DNA of 13,883 bases from DASUFH01 sp036274645 (GCA_036274645.1 DASUFH010000120.1:1-13883); one strand, 5' to 3'; shown: positions 1 to 7,544, counted from the stretch's first letter. Program-made: numbers and translations. Notes: a model not told the origin generated them from the sequence alone.

Positions 1-151
1 GTCCGATGGACTTCTTTCATTGTTCGTTCTGGGTCCCCGCGCCCCCGTGTCTCTGCGGGCTCTTATGAACAGAGGCATTTCACCCCGAAACGTCGGGCGG
101 TCAAGCAGACGGGGACTCCAAACAACGAACAATGAAAGAAGTCCATCGGAC
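1..151. repeat. Long inverted-repeat element at window edge
   Basis: Positions 1-28 and 124-151 are perfect reverse complements (28 bp), enclosing 95 bp. A weaker inner pairing continues the structure: TCCCCG at 34-39 against CGGGGA at 110-115. Two further small stems lie inside, at 51-55/70-74 and 83-87/92-96. The element contains no convincing ORF. It could be a MITE-like or REP-like element, a structured transcript, or one half of a larger repeat at which the assembly stopped. The palindrome may extend beyond base 1. Confidence 0.8.
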
Positions 152-177
152 AATCGATAACAGGCAATGGAAAATGG

Positions 178-196
178 AAAACCGGGGGGACCCCCT
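178..196 (-). terminator. Possible weak intrinsic terminator
   Basis: Just past the stop codon of the minus-strand gene ending at 197, the transcript would read GGGGG-TC-CCCCC-(C)GG-TTTT. A short G/C stem is followed by only four T residues. The loop is very tight and the U tract is short, so this is a weak candidate. It sits where the end of the 4195-197 gene run would be expected. Confidence 0.3.
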
Positions 197-1228
197 TCAG
201 TTGCGGGTCAGCACGATTTCGAGGCGCGCCACCTGACGAGGAACGAATGGCTTCTGCAGAATCGACGTGGTTCCGCCGGATGGATAGACCAGCGTCGCGG
301 ACTTGACGACCAGGCCGGGTGGGGTTTCCGGAAAGGCCAGACGATATTGGATGTCGGGGAGGCTCACATCGAACGATGCTGTTCCGGTAGCCTCGACCAC
401 GACAGGCGCCGGGTTGTCCGAAGCCCTTGCGTTTTCAAATCGCAGCCGCAACGGTGGGGTTGCAACGCCGCCTTCGACAGCCACGATCACCGGGAACTTC
501 ATCAGGCGCGCCGCCCGCAGCTGGACCCCGCTGATATCGTCGTCGCCGACGACAAGTTCGGTGGAGAGTATCCCCACCCCGGCGGTAGCGCCCATCATGG
601 GACGGTACTTTCCTGGCGGCACAGCGCTGAACTGGAAAGCGCCTTCCCGATCGACCGGCGCTTTCGGAGCGACGGGATCCGTCCCCAGCCGAAGGTCCGG
701 TCCCCGCACAAGCGCCGAAGCCGCGACTCCCCTTCCCAGGCTGGGAAGCGCCGCCTCGAGGTCACCGATGACGCGTCCCGAGACCATGACGGTGGAAAGC
801 CGGAAATCGATATCGGCCACCCTGGCGCCGTTTGCGACTGTCACGATGGTCGCCTGATTCTCCTGGAGCGTTCCCGGAAAAAACGTCAGATCGTCGAGCA
901 GTCCGGTCGCAATGACGTAGCGTCCGAGGGGCACGTCTTCAAGGAGAAACCGTCCCTGCGCATCGGTTAACGTCAGAATCGTCACCGCCGTCAGAGTTGT
1001 CACCGCCGGCCTGTCCGGCGGCGCCCCCTGGCGAACCACCTCCACTGCCATGACGCGCCTTCCTGCCCCGGGCTTCCCATTCCGAAGTGTCAACCGGCCC
1101 GAAATGGATCCGCCCGGCGCAATGCCCTGCGCAGTGACGCCTGCGGCGAGTGCGGTGATCGCGCCGATCGCAATTACCGTCTGGATCTTTCGGATGATTT
1201 TCGACCCGGCGCTCATACTGCGGCTCAT
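197..1228 (-). CDS. Secreted carboxypeptidase-regulatory-like domain protein
   Basis: This is a 343-aa protein with an N-terminal signal sequence: basic KIIRK at 10-14, a hydrophobic stretch to about residue 30, and likely cleavage near VTA-QG at 33/34. Residues about 40-110 read as a carboxypeptidase-regulatory-like beta-sandwich (GGSISGRLTLRNGKPGAG...LTDAQGRFLLEDVPLGRYVIAT). A second related segment begins near residue 149 (VSGRVIGDLE...) and includes the REGAFQFSAVPPGKY turn at 194-208. No catalytic residues are visible, so it is probably an extracytoplasmic binding or structural module, common in Acidobacteriota. The reading frame stays open to 1435, but that extension overlaps the DUF1552 gene and consists largely of Arg/Lys encoded by a 12-bp repeat. 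I therefore start at ATG 1228, which has an AAGAGG nine bases upstream. A second in-frame ATG lies 12 bp further on, at 1216. It is probably cotranscribed with the DUF1552 gene (58-bp gap). Confidence 0.8.
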   Translation of the reverse strand: MSRSMSAGSKIIRKIQTVIAIGAITALAAGVTAQGIAPGGSISGRLTLRNGKPGAGRRVMAVEVVRQGAPPDRPAVTTLTAVTILTLTDAQGRFLLEDVPLGRYVIATGLLDDLTFFPGTLQENQATIVTVANGARVADIDFRLSTVMVSGRVIGDLEAALPSLGRGVAASALVRGPDLRLGTDPVAPKAPVDREGAFQFSAVPPGKYRPMMGATAGVGILSTELVVGDDDISGVQLRAARLMKFPVIVAVEGGVATPPLRLRFENARASDNPAPVVVEATGTASFDVSLPDIQYRLAFPETPPGLVVKSATLVYPSGGTTSILQKPFVPRQVARLEIVLTRN

Positions 1229-1270
1229 ACTACGGCGCCTCTTACGGCGCCTCTTACGGCGCCTCCCAAC
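1211..1270. repeat. 12-bp tandem repeat over a start region
   Basis: A period-12 array. Three near-identical units (TACGGCGCCTCT, last one ending in C) fill 1231-1266. Two diverged units (GCTCATACTGCG, GCTCATACTACG) extend it into the coding sequence at 1211-1234. On the minus strand each complete unit carries an AAGAGG-like Shine-Dalgarno sequence. The diverged units carry the two alternative ATG codons of the downstream gene. Confidence 0.85.
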
Positions 1271-1286
1271 TGTTTCCAGCGCGCGG

Positions 1287-2594
1287 TCACAGGGAGATCG
1301 TGCCCGTGCTGTCCCCGAACGTCTTCCGCTCCAGACCCACCTTGCCGAGCAGCGTCCGATGAAGATTCGCGATGGGCGTGGGATCCGGCAATTCGACATG
1401 ACGGCCCGCGGTCGGCAACCGGCCGGCGCCGCCACCGATCAGGAGCGTCGGAAGTGGATGGCTGTTATGCCGGCTGCTGTTCGACATGTTCGAACCGTAC
1501 AGGAACATCGCATTGTCCAGCAGGGTTCCTTCACCTTCACGAATCGCGGCCAGTTTCCCGAGGAACTCCGCGAAAACCGAAACGTGCCAGGTCTGAATCC
1601 GGACAAGTTTCTGAATCCTCTCGGGATCGTCCGCATGATGGGACACCGGATGAAACGAATCGGGGACACCGATGTGGTTATACGTCTGGTTGGTTCCTTC
1701 CGCGGCCATCATGAAGGAGACGACGCGGGTCATGTCGGCTCGAAAGGCCAGGGCGATCAAGTCGAACATGAACCGGACCTGTTCGTCGAAGTTGTCGAAT
1801 GGCCCCTCCGGAACCCGCGGCAGCGTGATATTCGTATCAGTCCGGCTCTCCATACGCTTCGCCACGCGCTGTTCGGCTTCTCGGACCGCGGTGAGATGAC
1901 TGTCGAGAATGGCGCGGTCGCTCGGACCAAGGTCCCGCTGCAGCGCGCCGATCTGCTGGTTGAAAAGATCCAGCAGGCTCGCCTCCTCAGCCGCATCCTT
2001 TTTTGTGCTGGCAAGGTCGTTCTTGAACAGCCGGAGAAAGGCCAGTTTCGGGTTGTACTCCATCTTCAACGGGGTGTCCGCGTCACGGAAGGACACCGTG
2101 GAGGAAAGAGCGGTTCCGTTCCCGGCAGCCTGCTGAGTCGTGGTTTCCGAAGCCAGTTCCAACGACCGGTAAGGCGTGCCCGGTCCGATCTGATCCGCGA
2201 TGATCTGATCCAGCGTGGCCCCTTTGCCGCCATCACTCAGCCACGTTCCCGGGTTCCGCACGTGCTGCGTCGATCCCACGAGGTCATTCTTGAGATTGCC
2301 GAGAGACGTCACATATTTCTTGTAGGGTTCGAGCGGCTTCGTGATGGTGTTGAGCGTGAATTCCGCGCCCTCACCGCTCGGCGTCCATCGATCCATCTGC
2401 GCGCCGAACTTCGTGTTGTACATGATCGCGCCGTGCGGGAGATAGAAGAACCCCACGCGCAGCTTTCTGGCGGCGGCGGTTTGCGCCAGCGCGGTTCCAG
2501 CGGGAATCATGGCGTCCAGTAAAGGAAGACCGAGACTGACGCCCGCGCCTTTGAGAAACGTTCGGCGCGAGAGATGTTTTCTCGTTAAGAACAT
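1287..2594 (-). CDS. DUF1552 family Tat-exported protein
   Basis: This 435-aa protein opens with a twin-arginine signal, SRRTFLKG at residues 9-16, followed by a hydrophobic segment and an Ala-rich cleavage zone near residue 38 (TALAQ). The mature part begins RVGFFYLPHGAIM and ends with LYGSNMSNSSRHNSHPLPTLL..GGAG, the pattern of DUF1552 (Pfam PF07586), an exported family of unknown biochemical role abundant in Acidobacteriota and Planctomycetota. In many genomes it follows a DUF1592/DUF1588-type cytochrome-like gene. No such gene is here: the upstream neighbour is an alcohol dehydrogenase, 33 bp away. A GGAAAA about five bases upstream is a weak ribosome site. The function of the family is not established. 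Confidence 0.9.
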   Translation of the reverse strand: MFLTRKHLSRRTFLKGAGVSLGLPLLDAMIPAGTALAQTAAARKLRVGFFYLPHGAIMYNTKFGAQMDRWTPSGEGAEFTLNTITKPLEPYKKYVTSLGNLKNDLVGSTQHVRNPGTWLSDGGKGATLDQIIADQIGPGTPYRSLELASETTTQQAAGNGTALSSTVSFRDADTPLKMEYNPKLAFLRLFKNDLASTKKDAAEEASLLDLFNQQIGALQRDLGPSDRAILDSHLTAVREAEQRVAKRMESRTDTNITLPRVPEGPFDNFDEQVRFMFDLIALAFRADMTRVVSFMMAAEGTNQTYNHIGVPDSFHPVSHHADDPERIQKLVRIQTWHVSVFAEFLGKLAAIREGEGTLLDNAMFLYGSNMSNSSRHNSHPLPTLLIGGGAGRLPTAGRHVELPDPTPIANLHRTLLGKVGLERKTFGDSTGTISL

Positions 2595-2627
2595 GACTTT
2601 TTCCGGAAGCTTCTTTAGCGGACCAGA

Positions 2628-3641
2628 TCATATCAGGTTCTGACTCAGCACCGCCCGATACCGGACCTGATTCTTTCCCAGCTTCTCAAGCGCGCGGTTG
2701 GCTTCCGTCATCGGAAACATTTCCACCACCGGCTGTACATCTCGTTCCGCGGCGAATCGGAGCATTTCGGCGATGCGTCCGGGACTGCCGATCGGGCTGC
2801 CCTCGATCGACTTCTGATAACCGATCAGCCTCTCCACATCGAAGGTCGCCGGCGTTTTCGGCAGTCCGGTCAGGCAAAGGATCCCGCGCGGACGCAGCAT
2901 GCGGATCAACCCGTTCAGTTCGTTGACCGCCGGTGAAGCGCAAATCATGAAGTCATAGGTCGAGCGGATTCGCCTGGCCGCCAGTTCGTCCCGCAGGCTG
3001 AAGAACCCCGCTGCGCCAAAACGTTTCGCATCGGCTTCCTTCGAGTTCGTGGTCGAAAACGCGTCCGCCTCGCAGCCGAAGGCCCGCAGGAACTGGAGCG
3101 CGAGGTGGCCGAGTCCGCCTACGCCGATCACCGCGGCGCGCATGCCGGCGTGAAGGTTCCGGCGCGCCATCGGCGAATACACGGTGATTCCGGCGCACAG
3201 GAGCGGCGCCGCGTGCGCGGAATCCAGCCGATCGGGCAAGGCTACCGCAAATCGGGACTGGACCCGCACGTGTGTCGCGAAGCCGCCTGGACGTTCGACG
3301 CAGGTTTCCTCCTGCGCGCCGCACAGATGTTCCTCTTCGGCCAGACACCATTCGCACTTTCCACACGACGCCGACTGCCATCCCACTCCCACGCGCGTGC
3401 CCAGTCGCGAGTTCGGCACACCCCGTCCGACCTGAACGATCTCGCCGATCACCTCGTGTCCTGGAATGACCGGCCCGTTCTTCGCCACGAAGCGCGATTC
3501 AATCCGCCCCAGATCGCTGCGGCACAGGCCGCAGTGGAAGACGCGAACGATCACTTCGCCTTCTCGCGGATCGTCGAGATCGAGCGGAATCGGGGCCAGC
3601 AGTCCTGTCTCGTGGCCGGCAGCCAGCGCAAACGCGTTCAT
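2628..3641 (-). CDS. Zinc-dependent alcohol dehydrogenase (CAD/YahK type)
   Basis: This is a 337-aa medium-chain dehydrogenase that should interconvert alcohols and aldehydes with NAD(P)H in the cytoplasm. The zinc ligands are all present. The catalytic set is C40 (CGLCRSD), H62-E63 (GHE) and C149 (LLCAG). The structural zinc set is C93, C96, C99 and C107. The Rossmann motif GVGGLG is at 173-178. Residues STTNSK after the second strand resemble the NADP-preferring cinnamyl-alcohol-dehydrogenase/YahK branch, but the substrate cannot be read from the sequence. Length is normal to slightly short. It begins 11 nt after the stop of the secreted-protein gene upstream, so the two are almost certainly cotranscribed. 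The ribosome site is poor (GGAT). Confidence 0.92.
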   Translation of the reverse strand: MNAFALAAGHETGLLAPIPLDLDDPREGEVIVRVFHCGLCRSDLGRIESRFVAKNGPVIPGHEVIGEIVQVGRGVPNSRLGTRVGVGWQSASCGKCEWCLAEEEHLCGAQEETCVERPGGFATHVRVQSRFAVALPDRLDSAHAAPLLCAGITVYSPMARRNLHAGMRAAVIGVGGLGHLALQFLRAFGCEADAFSTTNSKEADAKRFGAAGFFSLRDELAARRIRSTYDFMICASPAVNELNGLIRMLRPRGILCLTGLPKTPATFDVERLIGYQKSIEGSPIGSPGRIAEMLRFAAERDVQPVVEMFPMTEANRALEKLGKNQVRYRAVLSQNLI

Positions 3642-3652
3642 CGATCCGCGGA

Positions 3653-4195
3653 TTACCGCCCTGACGAGGACGGGGGAAAGTCCCGGAGCGTACCCAGAAT
3701 CTCCAGAGCCGCCCGCGCGTCTTCGCGCGCATTGGCCTGGACGGGAGCGTAGAGCTCTTTGAAGAGGCAGTTATACGCCACCCCAAACACGGGCTTCATT
3801 TCGTTGGCGGCGATGCGATAACTCTGGTCATACGTCAGGTAACGGGCTTCGAGCACCGCGCCTTCCGCCGGACCGCCGAGCAGGCACATGGGCCCCGCCG
3901 CGGCCGGCGGCCGGATGCCGCCGCTCTGAGAATCGTACGAGAAGCTGCGGCGGATGTTATCGAGACGGGCCAGAATTCGCTCGGGCGCGTTGATGCGCCT
4001 GCCGTCGACGAGCACGTACTGCGGACAATCCGCGAGTTTCCTGTTGGGATCGATCTCGCAGTTGTAGAACTCCACGGTCGAAACTGCGCGTCCGTCCACC
4101 TTCGCCTGAAACCGCAATACCACCACCGGATCCGCGGCAAAGGCCGTCGTGATTCCGCACAACAGCGCCACGGCCACAACCATTCCCAACTTCAT
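3653..4195 (-). CDS. Small secreted protein of unknown function
   Basis: A 180-aa protein with a clear signal peptide (MKLGMVVAVALLCGITTAFA-AD, cleavage near 20/21). The mature part has four cysteines (46, 57, 104, 143), enough for two disulfides, and the motif VEFYNCEIDPNRKLADCPQYVLVDGRR. I do not recognise a family. The frame is open upstream to 4384, but ATG 4195 is preferred: it starts the signal peptide, has a good GGAGG seven bases upstream, and lies 21 bp after a TATAAT box. It leads the run that continues into the alcohol dehydrogenase (11-bp gap). Confidence 0.8.
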   Translation of the reverse strand: MKLGMVVAVALLCGITTAFAADPVVVLRFQAKVDGRAVSTVEFYNCEIDPNRKLADCPQYVLVDGRRINAPERILARLDNIRRSFSYDSQSGGIRPPAAAGPMCLLGGPAEGAVLEARYLTYDQSYRIAANEMKPVFGVAYNCLFKELYAPVQANAREDARAALEILGTLRDFPPSSSGR

Positions 4196-4216
4196 GAGGT
4201 TCCTCCAGGTGGAGCG

Positions 4217-4222
4217 ATTATA
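4217..4222 (-). promoter_or_regulatory. TATAAT -10 box upstream of secreted-protein gene
   Basis: A perfect TATAAT reads on the minus strand 21 bp before the start codon at 4195. No good -35 is seen at 16-18 bp (best is GTCTTC at 17 bp). It would place a transcript start about 15 nt before the ATG, consistent with the GGAGG ribosome site used there. Confidence 0.5.
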
Positions 4223-4248
4223 TCCGCGGTGGGAAACGGGAAGACAGC

Positions 4249-4276
4249 CGCCAGAAGGCGTTCGATGCGGTCGAAC
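4249..4276. terminator. Twin small hairpins between two gene runs
   Basis: Two adjacent hairpins lie in the gap after the gene ending at 4291: CGCC-AGAA-GGCG (4249-4260) and GTTCGA-TGCGG-TCGAAC (4260-4276). There is no T tract, so they do not form a standard intrinsic terminator. They mark the boundary between the upstream three-gene cluster and the TATAAT-driven run downstream, and may slow or end transcription. Confidence 0.25.
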
Positions 4277-4290
4277 CTCCGCAAACAACT

Positions 4291-5174
4291 TCACCCCACG
4301 GACGACGTCGGCATCGGCAGAAACCCACCGTAGCCGCCGAGCGGCGACGGGCGCAGGCCGAAACGCGCGAGCAGCGCGTGCCACATATGCCGAAAGCGCG
4401 GGGGGCGTGGAACGGTCACGGGTTCCGGCCGCCCCTCGGGCGTTGCAGTTCGGATCGCAATGCCGGCTTCCTGCCAGCGTCGAAGCGTGTGCGCAAGATC
4501 CTGTTCCGCATTCCCTCTCTTTGCTGAATGACGATCACGTCCCGGATTCCGTTGGCCAGCATGAAATTCGCAGACGGAAAATCCGTGGGCAGGCTGACCG
4601 ACCGGTTGTCGAAATCGCCGGGCTGGCATGGCGCGCCTGGACCACGGCGCCGGCTGTCCAGCAGGAACGCCGGCGGCGCTTCCGTGGCGAGTTTCTTCAG
4701 AACAGGGAGTTGCGCGCCCTGGACGAGCCACTGGACTATCGGATACATATCGATGGCCACGCGGGGCTGTTTTTCGCTGGCGCCGAAACGCAAATCGAGA
4801 GGGACGACGGGTTCGAAACCGGGCACGCCGATCGGATCGGCGGTAGTCAGCGGCCTGGCGGGCATGAACGATCCCGGAAGGAACAAGGGCGCGGCGTTGT
4901 AGAGCGGCGCCGGACGATAGCCGCGTTCGGCCAGTGCGAGACCGGCAGCAGCGCTTGTGGCGCCCGGCAGATCGACCACGATGGCCGTTCCTCCGCCGGC
5001 CTGCGCCATGCCGGCAATCCCGGAAGGCCCTGCCTCAACAACCTCACTGAGGGCATGATCGATGACGGCCGGCTTCAGGTGCGCAAACAGAACCGGCTTT
5101 ACCCACGGCGCCCAGATGGAATCTCCTGTCCAGGCTCTGTAAATGCGTTCCGCAGTGATGTTTTCAGCAATCAT
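4291..5174 (-). CDS. Conserved-looking hypothetical protein, apparent frameshift
   Basis: The gene starts at ATG 5174, with GGAG seven bases upstream, overlapping the ATP-grasp gene by 11 nt. The first 218 residues run in one frame (MIAENITAERIYRAWTGDSI... to ...NGIRDVIVIQQ). After that the frame reads poor sequence to a stop at 4416. The neighbouring minus frame continues with high-quality sequence (AEQDLAHTLRRWQEAGIAI...) and strong G/C third positions to a stop at 4291. The switch falls at a CTCTCT run at 4515-4520. Removing one CT joins the frames through QQRGNAEQ and gives 293 aa. I do not recognise the family. Phrases such as AFLLDSR and GDFDNRS look like a soluble alpha/beta fold. No signal peptide or membrane segment is seen. 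It may be a real frameshift, making this a pseudogene with a 253-aa truncated product, or a sequencing error. Confidence 0.75.
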
Positions 5175-6444
5175 CGCTGGTCTCCGTGATGAGCAGCGCG
5201 GCGTCCATCGCGCGGTAGTTGACGACGGGTCCGGCGGAGATGCGGCAGTACGCGCCTGCGGCGCGTCCGTCAATCGTGTAGACGCCGACCGCGGGCCACA
5301 ACGGCCGGCCATCAACGGGACTCGTCACAGGCAGGGCCTCGAATCGCCGCTGCGCCACCCACTGCCGCGGACGGAGACTCGCGTCCCACGAGGCGCGCCG
5401 CCACTCGCGCGGGCCGACGAGACCGGGAGCGCTGACGGTATCGCCGGTGTTGCACCAGGCCGTCTTGATGATCCATCGATCCGTGGAATCGCCGTTCCGC
5501 CACGGCGCTTCCCGAGGATCGCGCGTTTCCGGCAGCAGTTTGCGCCAGGTGGGAAGACTTGTGTGGAGCCGATCCCAGACGAGCGGAAAGCGTTTCGTTT
5601 CACCGAAGACACAGCGAAGCGGATTCGAAACCGGCGTCGTGCCGCCGGCAAACAGGCGGGACCAACCGGAGCGCGCCGGCAGGCGCGCCATCCACTCCGC
5701 CTGGTAGAAGCGCACGATCGCGCCCAGGGGACGGCCGCCGATGTGCGCGCGGCCGTCTTTCCACTCCAGTTGTTCGGGACGCGCAAGCCGGGCTTCAACA
5801 CCCAGCGGGCCGAGCGTTCCGGCAAGGTAGGAAATGACCTGAAGATCCTCCATGAAGCCCGCCGCCGACAGCAGCGCCACTGGAAGGCCCGCGGAACACA
5901 ACGCGATCCGCCCGGCCCAGAGCGCGCCGGGATGGCCCGGCGGCGCCGTTCCCGAAACCGCTTCGGAAAGGAGACGCGTGAATTCAGACGCCTCGCTGAA
6001 ACCGCCCGGCACATCGGCGTTCACTTCGGAGATGCGCCAGCCCGACGCGGTCCAGTGGAAATCGAACCGCATCACACGCGGCGCCGCAGGCGTCGCCCCA
6101 CCCGCGCGCGCCATGCGCAGGACGCGCCGCAATCCGCGCGGGATGGCCAGCGCGCGATCGAGATCGTCGCGCGCCATCAATTCAGCCTCGGCGTCCGTGA
6201 GTTCGCGGGTGAGGCGCTCGGCCAGGAATTCAAGTTCCATCCACCGGCGGCGTTCCATCAGCAGCGGGAATGACGCGAGCGTTGCGACATCGTCGACCTG
6301 TGGATCCCATTTGCAGTGCTTCAGCAGGAGTTCGCGCCGGATCTCCGCGAAGCGGAATCGATCGATCGGATCACCCGCGCGAACGGGAGGACGCGCGTCG
6401 CAGGATCGGCGGGCCCCGACGTCCAGTTCCCCGACCGCGCTCAT
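5164..6444 (-). CDS. Glutathionylspermidine synthase-like ATP-grasp ligase
   Basis: This 426-aa protein fits the C-terminal synthetase domain of glutathionylspermidine synthase (Pfam GSP_synth, PF03738), an ATP-grasp amide ligase. Visible blocks are RFDFHWTASGWRISEVNAD (126-144), matching the family's R-x-D-F...E-x-N-x-D pattern, the ATP-grasp lysine region RWIIKTAWCNTGDTV (323-337), QWVAQRRFEALPV (361-373) and AVGVYTIDGRAAGAYCRIS (385-403). The N-terminal amidase domain of bifunctional Gsp is absent, as in E. coli YjfC/YgiC-type relatives, so the true acceptor is unknown and need not be spermidine. ATG 6444 is chosen because it forms an ATGA overlap with the upstream stop and carries GGGAG ten bases before it. 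The longer open frame (to 6669) lies inside the upstream gene. It is translationally coupled on both sides. Confidence 0.82.
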   Translation of the reverse strand: MSAVGELDVGARRSCDARPPVRAGDPIDRFRFAEIRRELLLKHCKWDPQVDDVATLASFPLLMERRRWMELEFLAERLTRELTDAEAELMARDDLDRALAIPRGLRRVLRMARAGGATPAAPRVMRFDFHWTASGWRISEVNADVPGGFSEASEFTRLLSEAVSGTAPPGHPGALWAGRIALCSAGLPVALLSAAGFMEDLQVISYLAGTLGPLGVEARLARPEQLEWKDGRAHIGGRPLGAIVRFYQAEWMARLPARSGWSRLFAGGTTPVSNPLRCVFGETKRFPLVWDRLHTSLPTWRKLLPETRDPREAPWRNGDSTDRWIIKTAWCNTGDTVSAPGLVGPREWRRASWDASLRPRQWVAQRRFEALPVTSPVDGRPLWPAVGVYTIDGRAAGAYCRISAGPVVNYRAMDAALLITETSDDC

Positions 6445-7280
6445 CGGAGAGGCGCTCCCGCCGGCGCGACGACCGGCATGCCCAGCGACACGACGTAGAA
6501 CGCCGCCAGGCCCAGCATGACAAGCGCCGGCATCACGCCACAGCGGAACAGACCCGGACGCAACGTGTCCGGCGTGGGCGCGAACCGGCTGTTCATCCAG
6601 ATCATGGCGGGGACCAGCAGCGCGGCAGGCCAGCCGAACTTCACGAAATCCAGAAACGTCTGGTCCCAATCGATCCAGTCTCCGGCCATCGCGCGTCCCA
6701 GGATCGATCCGGCCGATATCAGGAACGCCGCCAGACGTATTCCGGCAGCAATGTCCTTATCGAGTGTGATCGCTTCCCATTCGCCGCCGATGCCCTCGAG
6801 AAAAAACCAGAGCACAAGCAGCGTCGTCGCGGCCGTAAACGCGGGAACGAGCGTCGTCCAGATCGTCGGACCATTGCCGATGTTGCTTCCCGCATACGCC
6901 AGCGCCACACCGGCGATCCCGCCCGATACCGCAATGGCCGCCGCAGGATTTCTTCCCCGCATCGCATCCGCCCCGGCGCTGACCCCCATCACGCCAAACG
7001 TCTCCGACGCGCCAAAGATCCAGAACGCGCCGCCCGCCATGAACAGCAGCGTGTAATCGAGGTGTCCCGCAACGTAGACGGGATCGGCCAGACTCTGAAG
7101 GACGAGGAACAGGATTGCCAGAGACGCCAGCGGAGCAAATATCAGGAGGACCTGCGGCTTCGAATCCGACATGAACGGCGAACGCCGAAGAGCCGTCGAA
7201 TACCACCGCCACGCGCCAATCGCGCCGGCGATGATCGCGACCATCAGGAACATCCATTCGTCGTCAGAAAAGTCGAACAT
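6441..7280 (-). CDS. Multi-pass membrane protein, possibly DUF350-like
   Basis: A 279-aa protein with seven or eight predicted membrane segments, near residues 10-27, 44-65, 76-100, 112-132, 142-164, 177-200, 208-230 and 247-268. Two segments resemble each other and the DUF350 pattern: RNPAAAIAVSGGIAGVALAYAGS (110-132) and DKDIAAGIRLAAFLISAGSI (174-193). This would suit a tandem DUF350 protein. DUF350 (E. coli YjfL) genes are known neighbours of GSP_synth-type ATP-grasp genes (YjfC), which is the arrangement here. The family call rests on a remembered pattern plus context and is moderate. Its stop overlaps the ligase start as ATGA. The start at 7280 lies 11 nt after a TATAAT, leaving almost no leader. 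Confidence 0.85.
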   Translation of the reverse strand: MFDFSDDEWMFLMVAIIAGAIGAWRWYSTALRRSPFMSDSKPQVLLIFAPLASLAILFLVLQSLADPVYVAGHLDYTLLFMAGGAFWIFGASETFGVMGVSAGADAMRGRNPAAAIAVSGGIAGVALAYAGSNIGNGPTIWTTLVPAFTAATTLLVLWFFLEGIGGEWEAITLDKDIAAGIRLAAFLISAGSILGRAMAGDWIDWDQTFLDFVKFGWPAALLVPAMIWMNSRFAPTPDTLRPGLFRCGVMPALVMLGLAAFYVVSLGMPVVAPAGAPLR

Positions 7281-7291
7281 CGCAGCGCCGC

Positions 7292-7297
7292 ATTATA
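7292..7297 (-). promoter_or_regulatory. TATAAT -10 box of the membrane/ligase operon
   Basis: A perfect TATAAT on the minus strand ends 11 nt before the ATG at 7280. Transcription starting about seven bases downstream would leave a leader of only about four nucleotides. No Shine-Dalgarno sequence is present, consistent with a near-leaderless message. No clear -35 is visible. Confidence 0.5.
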
Positions 7298-7515
7298 GCC
7301 TCGGGACAGCCGCCTTCCCTTCCGCCCGCGTTGAGTTGGTGTCCTAAGAGTGTGTGGGTCCGTGTCGCTTGCGGCTGATCTTGGTGTTTAGTTTCAGCAT
7401 TCCTTAAGCCAACGACCTTTCGCGGCTTTTCGAATTTCAGCTCTCCGCCAGTTTCCCACTGGACATGATCTTCATAGATTGCCCCCTGCAGCATCACACC
7501 CGGCGTTACGAAAGG

Positions 7516-7540
7516 TCAGGCGGTCATAGACCGCCCCTAC
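7516..7540 (-). repeat. Palindromic repeat copy A (core GTAGGGGCGGTCT)
   Basis: On the minus strand this reads GTAGGGGCGGTCTATGACCGCC, a 7-bp perfect stem around a 3-nt loop. It starts four bases after the TAG stop of the VOC gene (7547-7545) and has the same orientation as that gene. The distal arm has diverged from copy B. Confidence 0.8.
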
Positions 7541-7544
7541 AAAA

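Larger units (their letters stand above)
7281..7544. other. Intergenic stretch with a doubtful small ORF
   Basis: These 264 bp separate the VOC gene from the membrane-protein gene. They hold the TATAAT box at 7292-7297, a repeat copy at 7516-7540, and between them a more AT-rich tract. A minus-strand open frame runs 7497-7264 (77 codons, starting MMLQGAIYEDHVQWETGGEL). It has no clear ribosome site, runs over the start of the membrane gene in another frame, and has no recognisable domain. It may be a decayed gene or chance. I do not call it a gene. Confidence 0.4.

Noticed and set aside
167..970. 267-codon plus-strand open frame
   Set aside because: Antisense to the secreted carboxypeptidase-regulatory-like gene; no domain and no ribosome site.
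1229..1435. N-terminal extension of the 1228-197 gene up to 1435
   Set aside because: It overlaps the end of the DUF1552 gene in another frame, and its RRRKRRRKRRR stretch is only the 12-bp repeat translated.
7264..7497. 77-codon minus-strand open frame
   Set aside because: No ribosome site, no recognisable domain, and it runs into the membrane gene in a different frame; kept only as a note on the intergenic stretch.
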